Assembly (NCBI RefSeq): GCF_947172395.1
Contig: NC_069085.1
Span: 7,162,112-7,226,111 of the forward strand
Direction of reading: 5' to 3'
DNA: 64,000 bases
DNA from: Bicyclus anynana
Lineage: Eukaryota > Arthropoda > Insecta > Lepidoptera > Nymphalidae
Part shown: positions 43,940 through 53,546 of the stretch, piece by piece
Layout of the letters: each line of letters starts with the position of its first letter
Position numbering within the stretch: the stretch's first letter is position 1
Made by a program: the position numbers and the translations under genes
The notes under the pieces: generated by a model
Seen by the model: the letters and a program-made list of their open reading frames with translations, nothing else
What the model was told of the DNA's origin: nothing
The model's database searches: none

Positions 43940-44124
43940 TTTTTTATTTTTAGTGTTAGCATACCCACTGCGTGTACAGTCACAACCTATCTAAGTGGAA
44001 AGTTCTTATCAATACAAAATTATCAAGTCCAAACACAAGGTAGCCACTGTGAACAGTCGAGGAGTTCTCTTCACTGTCCCTCGTCTTCATCATCAGACCC
44101 TTAATACAGTCACAATCCATCTAG

Positions 44125-44385
44125 GTGGTAAGTTCTCATGAATACAAATTTATCAAGTCCAAACACAAGGTAGCTACTGTGAACCGTCGAGGAGTTCTCT
44201 TCACTGTCCCTCGTCTTCATCACCAGACCCTTAATACAGTCACAACCCATATAGGTGGAAAGTACTCATCAATACAAATTAATCAAGCCCAAACAAAAGG
44301 TGACTGCTGTAAATCCTTGATGAGTTCCATCATCTGTGTTTCGGCTCCATCATCAGACCAACTCCAAACCTTCATAAAGTTGTAG
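44125..44385 (+). other. 86-codon ORF within the tandem array, copy 1
   Basis: Begins MVSSHEYKFIKSKHKVATVN and ends QLQTFIKL. Copies 2 (44,440-44,700) and 3 (44,885-45,145) encode the identical peptide. Because the repeats are identical at DNA level this may only reflect recent duplication. No known domain, promoter or conservation evidence supports translation. Confidence 0.3.
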
Positions 44386-44439
44386 TGGTTTAAAATCGTC
44401 TTCATCACCAGACCCTTAATACAGTCACAATCCATCTAG

Positions 44440-44700
44440 GTGGTAAGTTCTCATGAATACAAATTTATCAAGTCCAAACACAAGGTAGCTACTGTGAACC
44501 GTCGAGGAGTTCTCTTCACTGTCCCTCGTCTTCATCACCAGACCCTTAATACAGTCACAACCCATATAGGTGGAAAGTACTCATCAATACAAATTAATCA
44601 AGCCCAAACAAAAGGTGACTGCTGTAAATCCTTGATGAGTTCCATCATCTGTGTTTCGGCTCCATCATCAGACCAACTCCAAACCTTCATAAAGTTGTAG
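44440..44700 (+). other. 86-codon ORF within the tandem array, copy 2
   Basis: Same peptide as copy 1, 315 bp downstream. It shares the same bases before the ATG (CTAGGTGGTAAGTTCTC). Confidence 0.3.
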
Positions 44701-44884
44701 TGGTTTAAAATCGTCTTCATCACCAGACCCTTAATACAGTCACAATCCTTCTAGGTGGAAAGTTCTCATCAATACAAATTTATCAAGTCCAAACACAAGT
44801 TAGCTACTGTGAACAGTCGAGGAGTTCTCTTCACTGTCCCTCGTCTTCATCATCAGACCCTTAATACAGTCACAATCCATCTAG

Positions 44885-45145
44885 GTGGTAAGTTCTCATG
44901 AATACAAATTTATCAAGTCCAAACACAAGGTAGCTACTGTGAACCGTCGAGGAGTTCTCTTCACTGTCCCTCGTCTTCATCACCAGACCCTTAATACAGT
45001 CACAACCCATATAGGTGGAAAGTACTCATCAATACAAATTAATCAAGCCCAAACAAAAGGTGACTGCTGTAAATCCTTGATGAGTTCCATCATCTGTGTT
45101 TCGGCTCCATCATCAGACCAACTCCAAACCTTCATAAAGTTGTAG
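44885..45145 (+). other. 86-codon ORF within the tandem array, copy 3
   Basis: Same peptide again, 445 bp after copy 2 because an additional 130-bp subunit (44,737-44,866) intervenes. Confidence 0.3.
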
Positions 45146-45367
45146 TGGTTTAAAATACCTTATGGAAACACTAACAAACGTACTAACCGTCTCTACAACT
45201 TTCGAAAGTTCCCCTCAATTTCTCCAGGATGCCATCATCAGATCCTGACATAAAAAAAATGGGACCACCCTGGAAGTAAACCCTACAAAACAAAAAAAGA
45301 ATTTTCAAAATCGGTCTATAATTGACGGAATTATCGCTGGACATACATAAAAAAAAAAAAAAAAAAA

Positions 45368-45473
45368 ACATACATACAGCCGAACGTAGAACCTCCTCCT
45401 TTTTGGAAGTCGGTTAAAAAACATACATACAGCCGAACGTAGAACCTCCTCCTTTTTGGAAGTCGGTTAAAAA
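45368..45473. repeat. Exact 53-bp tandem duplication at the element terminus
   Basis: ACATACATACAGCCGAACGT ... GGAAGTCGGTTAAAAA occurs at 45,368-45,420 and again at 45,421-45,473 without a difference. An 18-19 base A run lies immediately before it. Confidence 0.93.
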
Positions 45474-45526
45474 TTACACAATTATGACAAAAATAACATA
45501 AAAGAGAAAAAAAAAGAAATAGATGG

Positions 45527-45810
45527 TTAGTATGTGACGGTAACTAACTTATTGGAAGAAAGAAAGAAAAATAGGCATTTAATTACCCAGGCCTCCAACC
45601 CAGGGACTCGTGACCCAAAGCCAAATAGAATGAATGAATGAATGAATGAATGAATGAATGAATGAATGAAATATACTTTATTGTACACCAAAAATAATAA
45701 TAACAGACAAGAAATTAACTTAAAAACTAATGTACAATTGGCGGCCTTATCGCTAATGAGCGATCTCTTCCAGACAACCAATCGAAAAAGAGAAAATAAA
45801 TACAAGGAAT
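45527..45810 (-). mobile_element. Retroelement 3' end with (ATTC)n tail
   Basis: On the minus strand GTCTGGAAGAGATCGCTCAT, TAGCGATAAGGCCGCCAATT and GTACAATAAAGTATATTTCA lead into an (ATTC)n run at 45,629-45,668. AATAAA precedes the tail. The 102-codon minus frame here (KRSLISDKAANC) follows the element and is not a host gene. Class uncertain (LINE or SINE tail). Confidence 0.55.
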
Positions 45811-45895
45811 AATGCATAAAGACGGGTGTACACATAAAAAGAGAAGTAGAAGATATATTACACTTAGATAATAATATATTAAATCAAAATCAATA

Positions 45896-45897
<2 letters not shown>

Positions 45898-45928
<31 letters not shown>
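45898..45928. repeat. (AT)n microsatellite
   Basis: About fifteen AT dinucleotides. Confidence 0.9.
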
Positions 45929-45931
<3 letters not shown>

Positions 45932-46012
45932 ATTAAGTCCAGAACTATAAATTAATTCTTGTATAACTTGACGTACCCAATGTGATTGTAAACTAAGCCT
46001 AATCGAAATTAA

Positions 46013-46079
46013 TCTGTGGCTCTCGCGGGATTTGTGAAAAACTGAAAACCACGCGTACGAAGTCGCGGGTCTCCGATAG
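46013..46079 (+). mobile_element. Helitron family B 3' remnant
   Basis: GGCTCTCGCGGGATTTGTGA + AAAACTGAAAACC, then ACGAAGTCGCGGGTCTCCGA, ending ATAG instead of CTAG. Confidence 0.5.
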
Positions 46080-46602
46080 TATATTTATAATAACAGAATA
46101 TTATTTCATTGTATAGCGCAAAGAAAAACGGCATTGTGAAAGCTTTTTAAAAAAATACGTTTGAGAACGCTATAACAGAATAAATACCCTATCTTCCGCG
46201 CAAAACGGGAGCAAAATTTATCTCAAGCAAGTCTGATGCACTAAGCGGCATGGCAGCATAATTATATACAGTATTTGCCCCCCATTAACATCTGCCGCCA
46301 GCTCAGTTACAGCTTACTTGCGGGCTGAATCCGCGAAGGCTTTTGCGTAATTTTACCGCGCACTGTACCGTGAAAACTCAGGAGCGTTTGCTTAGCGATT
46401 ACGAAATTTAGAAAATTAAATTTCACCCTTATAAGATATCGCGTGCTCGTTACGTTACGTTTTCTTTGATGCTATTTCGGTCATGCCATGGCAACAAATA
46501 TTCCAAAATATAATATGGATTTTTGCTTCACAACAAAACATGATTATAATATTTTTGCTCATTCTACAGGGCCGTGGATACAATTTCTACATTTGATTGT
46601 TG
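46080..46602. other. AT-rich sequence, no feature seen
   Basis: Nothing recognised. Confidence 0.35.
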
Positions 46603-46657
46603 TTTAGCAAGAATGTTTTAAAATAACTGGGAGTTATTTTAAAACATTCTTGCTAAA
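46603..46657. repeat. Perfect hairpin, 26-bp arms, 3-nt loop
   Basis: TTTAGCAAGAATGTTTTAAA...AACT (46,603-46,628) is exactly complementary to 46,632-46,657, with GGG as the loop. Confidence 0.92.
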
Positions 46658-46883
46658 TATATTAATTAATTATAACTATATTAAGTTATAATTATATGTA
46701 GGTACAATGAACATAGTCATCAATTTTAAATAGCTTGGGCACTAATAAAGTCCATGTCACAAGCTACGCTTATATTTAGAGGTTTGATGGCGGTGTATTT
46801 TATACTTATGATGCATGCCACTCATAAATAACGTGGTTTTCTATTGCTAAAAGTATTTTCAAAATCGTGGCAGAGGGGAGGTT

Positions 46884-46916
46884 TATATAAATAATAGGGA
46901 AGACTTGAATTCAGTT
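46884..46916 (+). promoter_or_regulatory. TATA box and arthropod initiator with canonical spacing
   Basis: TATATAA at 46,884-46,890 is followed by TCAGTT at 46,911-46,916. The distance from the first T of the TATA box to the initiator A (46,913) is 29 bases, the usual spacing in arthropod RNA polymerase II promoters. A Helitron family D fragment lies just upstream (46,795-46,865). Confidence 0.35.
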
Positions 46917-47049
46917 GTTTGTTAGGCAGCGTAGATACTATCACGCTGCCAGTCGCGTTAGTGATTTTGTGCAATAATGTTTTGTGTTGTAATAATTGTT
47001 TATCATAAATTGATTAGTATGGCAATAGAGACCATGTCGGGCAGGAAAG
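46913..47049 (+). CDS. Candidate first exon downstream of a TATA promoter
   Basis: From the predicted start site (46,913) a 5' UTR leads to an ATG at 46,977 and an in-frame ATG at 47,019. The frame reads MFCVVIIVYHKLISMAIETM then SGRK and is cut by a good donor, AAAG|GTGAGTT, at 47,050. The longer start would give a hydrophobic N-terminus. One base remains after the last codon. No second exon is proven. One acceptor at 55,210 (ACTTTTTTTTCAG) would continue in frame for 36 codons to a TGA at 55,318. I do not recognise the protein. Evidence is limited to promoter geometry, frame and donor. Confidence 0.25.
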
Positions 47050-47960
47050 GTGAGTTCATGCATTCTAAAGGTATCCCTTAAACCTACTCTCAAAATCACA
47101 TGTCCTGGGACCTGTTCAAAGTGTTTCCTCTACCACAAAATAATGGTACAATCACTGTCGCTGCTACCCGTCTCTTCACAATCGGTTCTGTAGATCCAGA
47201 GATAGCTACCTACAACAAACTCGCTAACTTTATCTTTAAATTATTTTTATTTTTAAATTATTATTAGTCAAATTATATTATTATAGGACGAGAAATATTT
47301 TTAGATTAGGCAAAAATTGTTTAATTCGAGAAAAGAGTATAGAGATATTAAAGGTATTTATAAACAAGGGAAACTACAATCTCCCATTGTAGGACAAAAC
47401 TGTCTCGACACACAGTTCGCAATTTTGCTATAAAAGTAAATAATGCTCACATTGGGTCCGTTGTAGCAATTTGCTTAGGATTCGATATTGTGCTGGCCTG
47501 ACCAAACACTATTATACGTAAATGTGATTACACTTTACATAGGGGTGACATTACACGAAAATGAAAGAGATTTCCCAAGAAAAGTCATTGCCTTTTCTTC
47601 TTCTTTTTATTACACTTTTGCCGCTAACTTTATGAGCTAGTTTAAGTTTAATAAAAGTATATAAAAGTCATGTAGAAAGCACTATCGCTTTTATATGAAT
47701 AGTTCAACTCAGGACACAGAGTTCAAGATATTTTATATGCATGCGGTTTTACTAAACATTCGGTTTTTGTTTAATTCGAAGGGTACCTATATTGGGAAAT
47801 TGACAACTATAGTTATCATAAAAAGTGTGGCGTGCACCATTGTCATTTTTAACATTATAAGTATAAAGTTTAAACTATAAACGGTACTGAGTTTTCAGGG
47901 TAGTCACAAGGTAGTGCTTTTTCGTATGTATGATATAACTCTCTCTTTTAAAGAAGATAA
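47050..47960. other. AT-rich sequence, no further exon seen
   Basis: If 46,913-47,049 is an exon this would be the start of an intron. The 61-codon frame at 47,695-47,880 lacks support. Confidence 0.35.
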
Positions 47961-48146
47961 TCTATACTAATATAAAGCTGAAGAGTTTGTTTGAACGCGC
48001 TAATCTCAAGAACTACTGATCCAATTTGAAAAATTATTTCAGTGTTAAATAGCCCATTTATCGAGGAAGGTCATAGGCTATATTTTATTCCCGTATTCCT
48101 TCGGGAACGGGAATCACACTGGTTTAAACCACGCGGCATTTACTAG
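47961..48146 (+). mobile_element. Complete Helitron family A copy
   Basis: TCTATACTAATATAAAGCTG at 47,961 preceded by A; CTAG at 48,143-48,146 followed by T. Contains GAACGCGCTAATCTCAAGAA and the stem GGTTTAAACC, a changed version of the usual GGGTGAAACCGCGC. Confidence 0.82.
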
Positions 48147-49650
48147 TGTTAGAATATAAAGATCTTACACACTCTACAATTAGAGTAAATGCACAAATCG
48201 CAGTCTTTACCACTATGCAAATGTTCCGCCTAATTTATCGTTTTAGGACTTGATATAAGAAAATTTAACTTTAAGCCTACTCACGAACTTCCACAAAAGC
48301 ATTTTCGTTCCAAATCTTTTTAATTACTTACCACTTTATTACTCCGTTAGGAACAAAGTTATTTTAAGATCCTTGTTACCTACTTTCGACACAAATCGCA
48401 ATCGCCGAATCGATAGCAACAGAAGGATAAGGTAATTTCAATTTGACGTAAAGCCTTCCTCTAATTTGAATATTCATATTTCCATCTAACTTGAATCGCA
48501 ATATAAAATTTTACATAGAAATGGAATGTAATATCCACAGTTAGAGGGAATCAAGATTGGGGCTTTCAATTTTGCCGATTGCATACGGTGTAATTTCCGA
48601 TGTCTGATGGCAATTTATGTTACCGGTACCGGGTACTCAAGCAGTTATCATTGATATACGAGTAGGTGCCTATACTGACGATGTATTTTATATATCTATC
48701 TTTAGATCAACACCACTGACCATTTCTTGCATTTTTTTTTACTAGCGGAAGTTAGCAACTTCGTCCATATATAAAAACTAAACCATGCCATTCTTTATTA
48801 AACTAAAAAATCGGTAGTCGGTTTACTGACGATAATTGAACGTGACAACGTAATAGACGGTATATAATAAGAAAATACTGATGAAATGGTTGCATTTTTC
48901 AAAAAAAAAAATGTTCGTTTTTCTAAAATACTGACTAATAATCTTCATAGACCAGAATATACTTTATTTCTTGTAAAAAAAAGTTGGCAACCCTAGAGCG
49001 AGAAAACGACGCATGACGTCATCTTTTTTCGAGGGTGCAGCCGGCTCCATCGAATTATAAGACGATGTCACGTCAAAAAGTTACCTATATTTGGATCAAT
49101 AACCCCTATGTTCCAGTGAAAGTTCCATTAACATTGATTAAGTCATTCCAGAGACACAGACTTCTCAAGTCTTTCGCTATAGGTAAACGTTGCTCGTACT
49201 CTGTTGTGTACTACCAATAGAAAAGGGCAACAAGATCGAATCCGTACCAACCAGAGGTCTCGGTCAATTTGTTTAGGATCTCAGATGTTATCCACTTTAC
49301 GGAATGTAGGTATCTTATTCACTCAACACATTCGTAAATCTTCAATCACAGTCCCAGTATTTTGTGCGGGTGTATATATGTGAAAGGCTCAATAGTTTTC
49401 ATACAATTTCCAATTATGAGCTTTTGAAATTCCCTCCCATAATCTGACATGACATTTTTCATAAGTTCTATGTGTGTGTCTTGGGTAATCATTTGATCTA
49501 CTTTGCCTTTGATAATAGTGACCATGTTTTTCAAGAATTTAATATAATTTTCTCGCGAAATTTGTTTAACTAGAAAAAGCTGCGTGATAATAATTATCAA
49601 CACGTTTCTCGCACCTAATATATTAATAATCGACGCCTTATCTATCTATA
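48147..49650. other. AT-rich sequence with an ATGACGTCAT site
   Basis: The ten-base palindrome ATGACGTCAT near 49,013 is the full CRE/ATF consensus. It sits in a less AT-rich stretch (48,985-49,075). Two short ORFs (49,035-49,220 plus; 49,346-49,603 minus) lack domains. No gene supported. Confidence 0.35.
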
Positions 49651-50101
49651 TCTATACTTTTAATAAAACTGTAATAGGTCAAATTCTGTACATTGAAGAT
49701 ATTTTGAAAATTTTTATTTTCATTAGGTATATAATCGATACTGAAACCAAAAATATTTTTTGTCTGTCTGTCTGTGATTTTCTTGGCCGGGCATCATGCT
49801 GAAACTACAGAATGAATTCAAATGAAACTTGGCACGGTTTAAGACCCAAATACTTAAGAGGTTATAGGATACTTTTTATTGCGAAAATAAAATAAAAAGG
49901 GTATGAAATAGGGGTTAAAAGTTTGTATGGAAAGTTCTTCATTTTCCGAGTTACAGTTTTTAAAATTTGTTCATAAATCATGAAAAAATACGACACATAA
50001 TGCGATTCAAAAGTTTTTAAAATTTAACCCATAAAGTGGTGAAATAAGGCTTAAAATTTTACATTGATTTCCACGCCGACGAAGTCGCAAGCATCCGCTA
50101 G
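49651..50101 (+). mobile_element. Complete Helitron, long family B relative
   Basis: TCTATACTTTTAATAAAACT at 49,651 preceded by A; CTAG at 50,098-50,101 followed by T. The interior (GAGTTACAGTTTTTAAAATT, AAAGTGGTGAAATAAGGCTT) matches 16,707-17,033 but is longer. The 3' stem is GCCGACGAAGTCGCAAGC. Confidence 0.78.
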
Positions 50102-50608
50102 TTTATAATAAAACGTGATTTAATTTATGCTAAATTCTTCAAATTAAAAAAATGTTTAAAATTTATGGAAATACTATTGAAAATGTGTTACTTACTACCC
50201 CGTATCATACTTTTTCTATCTATATTTTACTTTATGTATCGATGTGTTACTAAATGTCACGTAAGCAAAACCTTATACTGAAAATAGGAAAATCTTATAT
50301 TTTCGCTATAAAAAGGCGACCCTCTAACCCTCCCTATTCATTTTTAGGGCGTGCTATGATTTACTAGCTGCTTCCTCAATCAGAAAAAGTGTTTCAAGTA
50401 ATACATATAAAATAGTACATAAAATTGACGTAAACAAGTTTCTAGTTCACCTTACCTTACTATATGTTAAAAGAATTTTCAATGTCCATGTTTTTATGTG
50501 TATTTTTGAATCAAATGAAATCAAATTCTTGTATTTGAAGTACACTCAACTTAGAAGCACTCCAAGACAAGTACTTGTGAAACCTCAAGGACGTATTGTA
50601 TTTATTAT
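50102..50608. other. AT-rich sequence, no feature seen
   Basis: Nothing recognised. Confidence 0.35.
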
Positions 50609-50775
50609 ATACTAACGGATGCCCGCGACATCATCTGCCCTTAGACTTAAACTGACCCTCTTGCAAAATCCGTTCTTAGCGGACGTCTTCTGTAAACTAT
50701 CTCCCTGCCAAATTTCATTTTTGTACATCAAATGATTTTCGAGATTTCGTGATGAGTGACTTTTTGTATTTATGT
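50609..50775 (-). mobile_element. Helitron-like fragment (family C)
   Basis: Parallel to 15,611-15,780: CTATCTCCCTGCCAAATTTC, TTTTTGTACATCA, GATTTTCGAGATTTCGTGAT. The minus-strand 3' end is worn (TTAG for CTAG). Confidence 0.55.
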
Positions 50776-50945
50776 AATAGCGGACGCCGGCGACTTCGTC
50801 CGCGTGAAATTTAATTTTTCACAAATCCCTCGGGAACCATGGATTCTTTCGGAATGAAAAGAAGCCTATGTGTTAAACCAGAGTAAAATCTATTTCCGTT
50901 CCAAATTTCAGCCAAATCGCTATTTTATCCATTTTTTATACCGAA
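50776..50945 (-). mobile_element. Helitron family B fragment, inverted
   Basis: The complement of the family B 3' half: GGCGACTTCGTCCGCGTGAA, CACAAATCCCTCGGGAACCA, AAGCCTATGTGTTAAACCAG. It forms an inverted pair with the copy at 50,985-51,190. Confidence 0.6.
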
Positions 50946-50984
50946 AAAATCCATGAATTCCCGAGATTTGCAAAAACCTGATGA

Positions 50985-51190
50985 TTTTGATGGTATGAAC
51001 GTTTGTTACTCTTTCACGGCTCGGCTAATGAACCGATTCGGTTCATTAAACCTAAAATTTGAAGTAGAGATAGATTATTTATAGTCTGGATTAACACATA
51101 GGCTACTTTTTATCCCGGAAAAATCCATGGTACCCGAGGGATTTGTGAAAAGCTAAATTCCACGCAGACGAAGTCGCGGGCGTCCGCTAG
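50985..51190 (+). mobile_element. Helitron family B copy
   Basis: Reads GTTTGTTACTCTTTCACGGC ... AGTCTGGATTAACACATAGG ... GATTTGTGAAAAGCTAAATT and the stem CGCAGACGAAGTCGCGGGCG, ending CTAG (51,187-51,190) before T. The 5' end is merged with the preceding fragment. Confidence 0.7.
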
Positions 51191-51542
51191 TTATCACCGT
51201 AAGCTCGCTAGTACACATTGAAGCGCGGGGGATATAAGTTCCATAATCCTTAGTATTTTCTTTTCGAGTATATACTACTTGATATGTCTATATATTCATA
51301 ATGTAGATATGTACCTACTTTGTTCTGTGGCATGCTTAACAAGTAACAACGCCTTAAACCGTTTGTCGGATTTTAACATGAGAGCTGTAATTAGCACTTC
51401 ACAGTACCTACTGTTGCGGGAATGACGTAGGGTAAAATATTTTCCAGGTTTCCCATTGGGATCCTTACAAACTTTTTTAATTTTATTTTAGTTTATTAAG
51501 TTTTCTAGTCATTAAAGCCTAGTTAGTTAAGTAAGCCTAATT
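51191..51542. other. AT-rich sequence, no feature seen
   Basis: Nothing recognised. Confidence 0.35.
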
Positions 51543-51690
51543 AGTCATCATCATCATCATATCAGCCGATGGACGTCCACTGCAGGACATAGGTCTTTTG
51601 TAGGGACTTCCAAACCTGCCTGCATCCAGCGAATACCTGCGATTCGCTTGATGTCGTCAGTCCACCTGGTGGGGGGTCGTTCAATGAAAT
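51543..51690 (-). mobile_element. RTE-type LINE 3' end fragment
   Basis: (ATC)n tail at 51,545-51,560, then AGCCGATGGACGTCCACTGC, TGCATCCAGCGAATACCTGC and GTCAGTCCACCTGGTGGGG. This is the same order as 16,430-16,560 read on the other strand. Ends at a Helitron A fragment. Confidence 0.7.
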
Positions 51691-51776
51691 ATGATGATTT
51701 GAAAAATTCTTTCAGTGTTAGATAGCCCATTTATCGAGGAAGGCTATAGGCTATATATTATTCCCGTATTGCTACG
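51691..51776 (+). mobile_element. Helitron family A fragment
   Basis: GATTTGAAAAATTCTTTCAG through GATAGCCCATTTATCGAGGA to TATTCCCGTATTGCTACG. Both termini missing. Confidence 0.6.
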
Positions 51777-52316
51777 TTAGTAACTAAATAAATGGAATGG
51801 AATGAAATGAAACAATGATGGTGTACATATTTTAATATGTGAATGTTTACACCATTTTTGTGATCTTTCTATAGGAAGCCGTGTGTCAAAATGTAATCGG
51901 TAAACAGGTGATTTATAAACCAGGGCCATGCATGTAACGGTTAAAATAAAAATACGCGTTTCTAGACACCTCACCCCCATGTCAATTTCCATAATGGAAT
52001 GACGGGCCTGTCGCTGACCAGACACCATTATGTTATACCTGAAAAACCTTTAATATCGCTGACGCAAAGGTTAAAGAGCCCCGAGGCGTAAACGATCCGT
52101 GTATCCGATTGGAAAGTGAATTAATGTTATGTACTGCACCCTTAGTACGTGTGATATGTGTAATATTCATTACTATCGTTTAAAGTAATCGTTGAAAGGT
52201 GGGCCTTTTGGTTGAGGTAGTAGGTAGTGGTAGGGGCAGGGTAATTATGTATATCGGTAGGACTATTCAAGATGTGAGCTACTACATCAAGTGAGAGTGT
52301 GTTTTGTTTCTTGATA
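51777..52316. other. Unassigned sequence
   Basis: Two 83-codon minus-strand frames (51,777-52,028 and 52,142-52,393) have no recognisable domain; the second crosses the hairpin at 52,317. 51,780-51,815 is A/T/G-rich (AATGGAATGGAATGAAATGA). Confidence 0.35.
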
Positions 52317-52369
52317 TTCTTACTAAACTTTGTTAAAATATTGGTTATTTGAACAAAGTTTAGTAAGAA
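52317..52369. repeat. Perfect inverted repeat, 18-bp arms
   Basis: TTCTTACTAAACTTTGTT at 52,317-52,334 is complementary to 52,352-52,369, with a 17-nt loop. Confidence 0.9.
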
Positions 52370-52544
52370 GATGGCGTTAAAATACCGGCTCATGTTTTCA
52401 ATTGTACATCGAGATCAATATATCGCTATCGTTAGTGAATTGATGGTCATTTAACTTCGTGAGATGTGCTCGTAATTGTCATTGAATAATAAATATGTTT
52501 ATATAATACTTTACTGAATACGTTGTACATAAACTCTTTCTAAC

Positions 52545-52727
52545 AAAAAAAATTTTACCGACTTCTAAGATGCATTACTCTAAAAAGCGAAAAATAACAT
52601 TGTACCTATGTCCTTTCTATTGATCGATTTGAATATGGAGTTATGCCTAATAGGCTCTTAATGTTTATTTTGTTATTTGGCACCGCCTTCAAACCTCCTC
52701 CTTTTTTTGGAGTCAGTTAAAAACTGT
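52545..52727. mobile_element. AAGTCGGTT-ended element, short copy
   Basis: The left end AAAATTTTACCGACTTCTAA and the right end TTTTTTTGGAGTCAGTTAAA are inverted relatives. Inside are AAAAAGCGAAAAATAACATT and GGCACCGCCTTCAAACCTCC, shared with 43,660-43,700 and 43,820. Non-coding. Confidence 0.6.
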
Positions 52728-53200
52728 CGTCGCTTGCGAAATTTACGCACTCGTACTAAGTTTGTGAATCTTTTTACTTTTTTATGTTTCTGTTATTGAT
52801 TCGTCCAAATCCCCAATAATTTCGTGTTTTCAATGCGTTTGGTCAAACACAAATCGAATCAATCGAACTTACATCAAAACAATGAAGATTTAGACGATCA
52901 TACTTCAATTAAACACAACGTTTCCCCAATAAAAATAATCCAACCGAAATAATTTTCATATAAAGCTCTTATGAAGATTTAGTATGTAAAAAGTTGAGGT
53001 CCTGGAAATATTACTTTTTTTCAGTAATTTTAAGGCTAAGTTTGAAAAGGAATTGACTTCGTTATTTAAGAATATTATTATTTTTATTGTTATAACCAAT
53101 TTAAAATATTTGAAATTGGCCTTTCAGTAGTTTAAGTTTGTTGAAGAGGATGAAAATTAACAACTGTCTGAAATAAGTATCGATTAAGAAAATATAACAA
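52728..53200. other. AT-rich sequence, no feature seen
   Basis: Nothing recognised. Confidence 0.35.
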
Positions 53201-53316
53201 GAGGATCGCGTCGGCGTCGCCGTACGCAACGAAAGTGAAGGTTCCTCCGTCCTCCGTCCTCCCCCTCCCCCCTCGCGCCAGACTCGGCCGCAGACATCGG
53301 GGAAAGTTCGGGAGGG
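53201..53316. promoter_or_regulatory. GC-rich island (possible promoter or 5'-UTR exon)
   Basis: CGCGTCGGCGTCGCCGTACG, a pyrimidine run with CCTCCGT repeated twice, and CTCGCGCCAGACTCGGCCGC stand out sharply in AT-rich DNA. Islands of this kind in insect genomes often mark first exons, but no TATA, initiator, ORF or splice site makes the case here. Confidence 0.25.
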
Positions 53317-53546
53317 AATTCTTGTTACCTACCTACGTTTTGTAAAATGGATTACGTTGCCGTGTAGGATGATCCAATATTACAGTTGCCAGTTTGTCCC
53401 TTGACACTTGAATGTACATGTCTGTACTTAGTATGAAATTGTATAGTTTATCGACGAAATTGTAACACAATTTGCATTTTGTTTAGTATAATTATGAGCG
53501 AGTAATAAATACTTCTCAAAATACCAATTTAAATAAAGATTCACAT

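Larger units (their letters stand above)
43977..45156 (+). repeat. Higher-order tandem repeat (130-bp subunits in 315-bp and 445-bp blocks)
   Basis: Subunits begin CAGTCACAA(C/T)C. Starts are at 43,977, 44,107, 44,237, 44,422, 44,552, 44,737, 44,867 and 44,997. Three times, a 130-bp subunit followed by a diverged one and a unique tail (ACTCCAAACCTTCATAAAGT...TTTAAAAT) forms a unit ending at 44,396, 44,711 and 45,156. Spacing of the three units is 315 bp, then 445 bp (315 plus one extra 130-bp subunit). The units are essentially identical. Confidence 0.92.
43611..45473. mobile_element. Composite AAGTCGGTT-ended element with hairpin and tandem array
   Basis: The left boundary begins AATTTTAATAAAAAAAATTC and AACCGACTTCCAAC; the right ends CTTTTTGGAAGTCGGTTAAA. 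Read inward from each end these give TTCAACCGACTTCCAA and TTTAACCGACTTCCAA, so the termini are inverted. In between: a large hairpin (43,611-43,939), a higher-order tandem array (43,977-45,156), a unique part with GGACCACCCTGGAAGTAAAC and a homopolymer A run, and a doubled 53-bp right terminus. Shorter relatives are at 9,560-9,738, 17,056 and 52,545-52,727. No transposase is encoded, so it would be mobilised in trans. Confidence 0.6.

Noticed and set aside
52206..52228. TTGAGGTAGTAGGTAGTGGT resembles the start of the let-7 microRNA.
   Set aside because: Only the first ~13 bases of let-7 match, the 3' half differs, and no complementary arm able to form a precursor hairpin lies nearby. The run is low-complexity G/T/A sequence.
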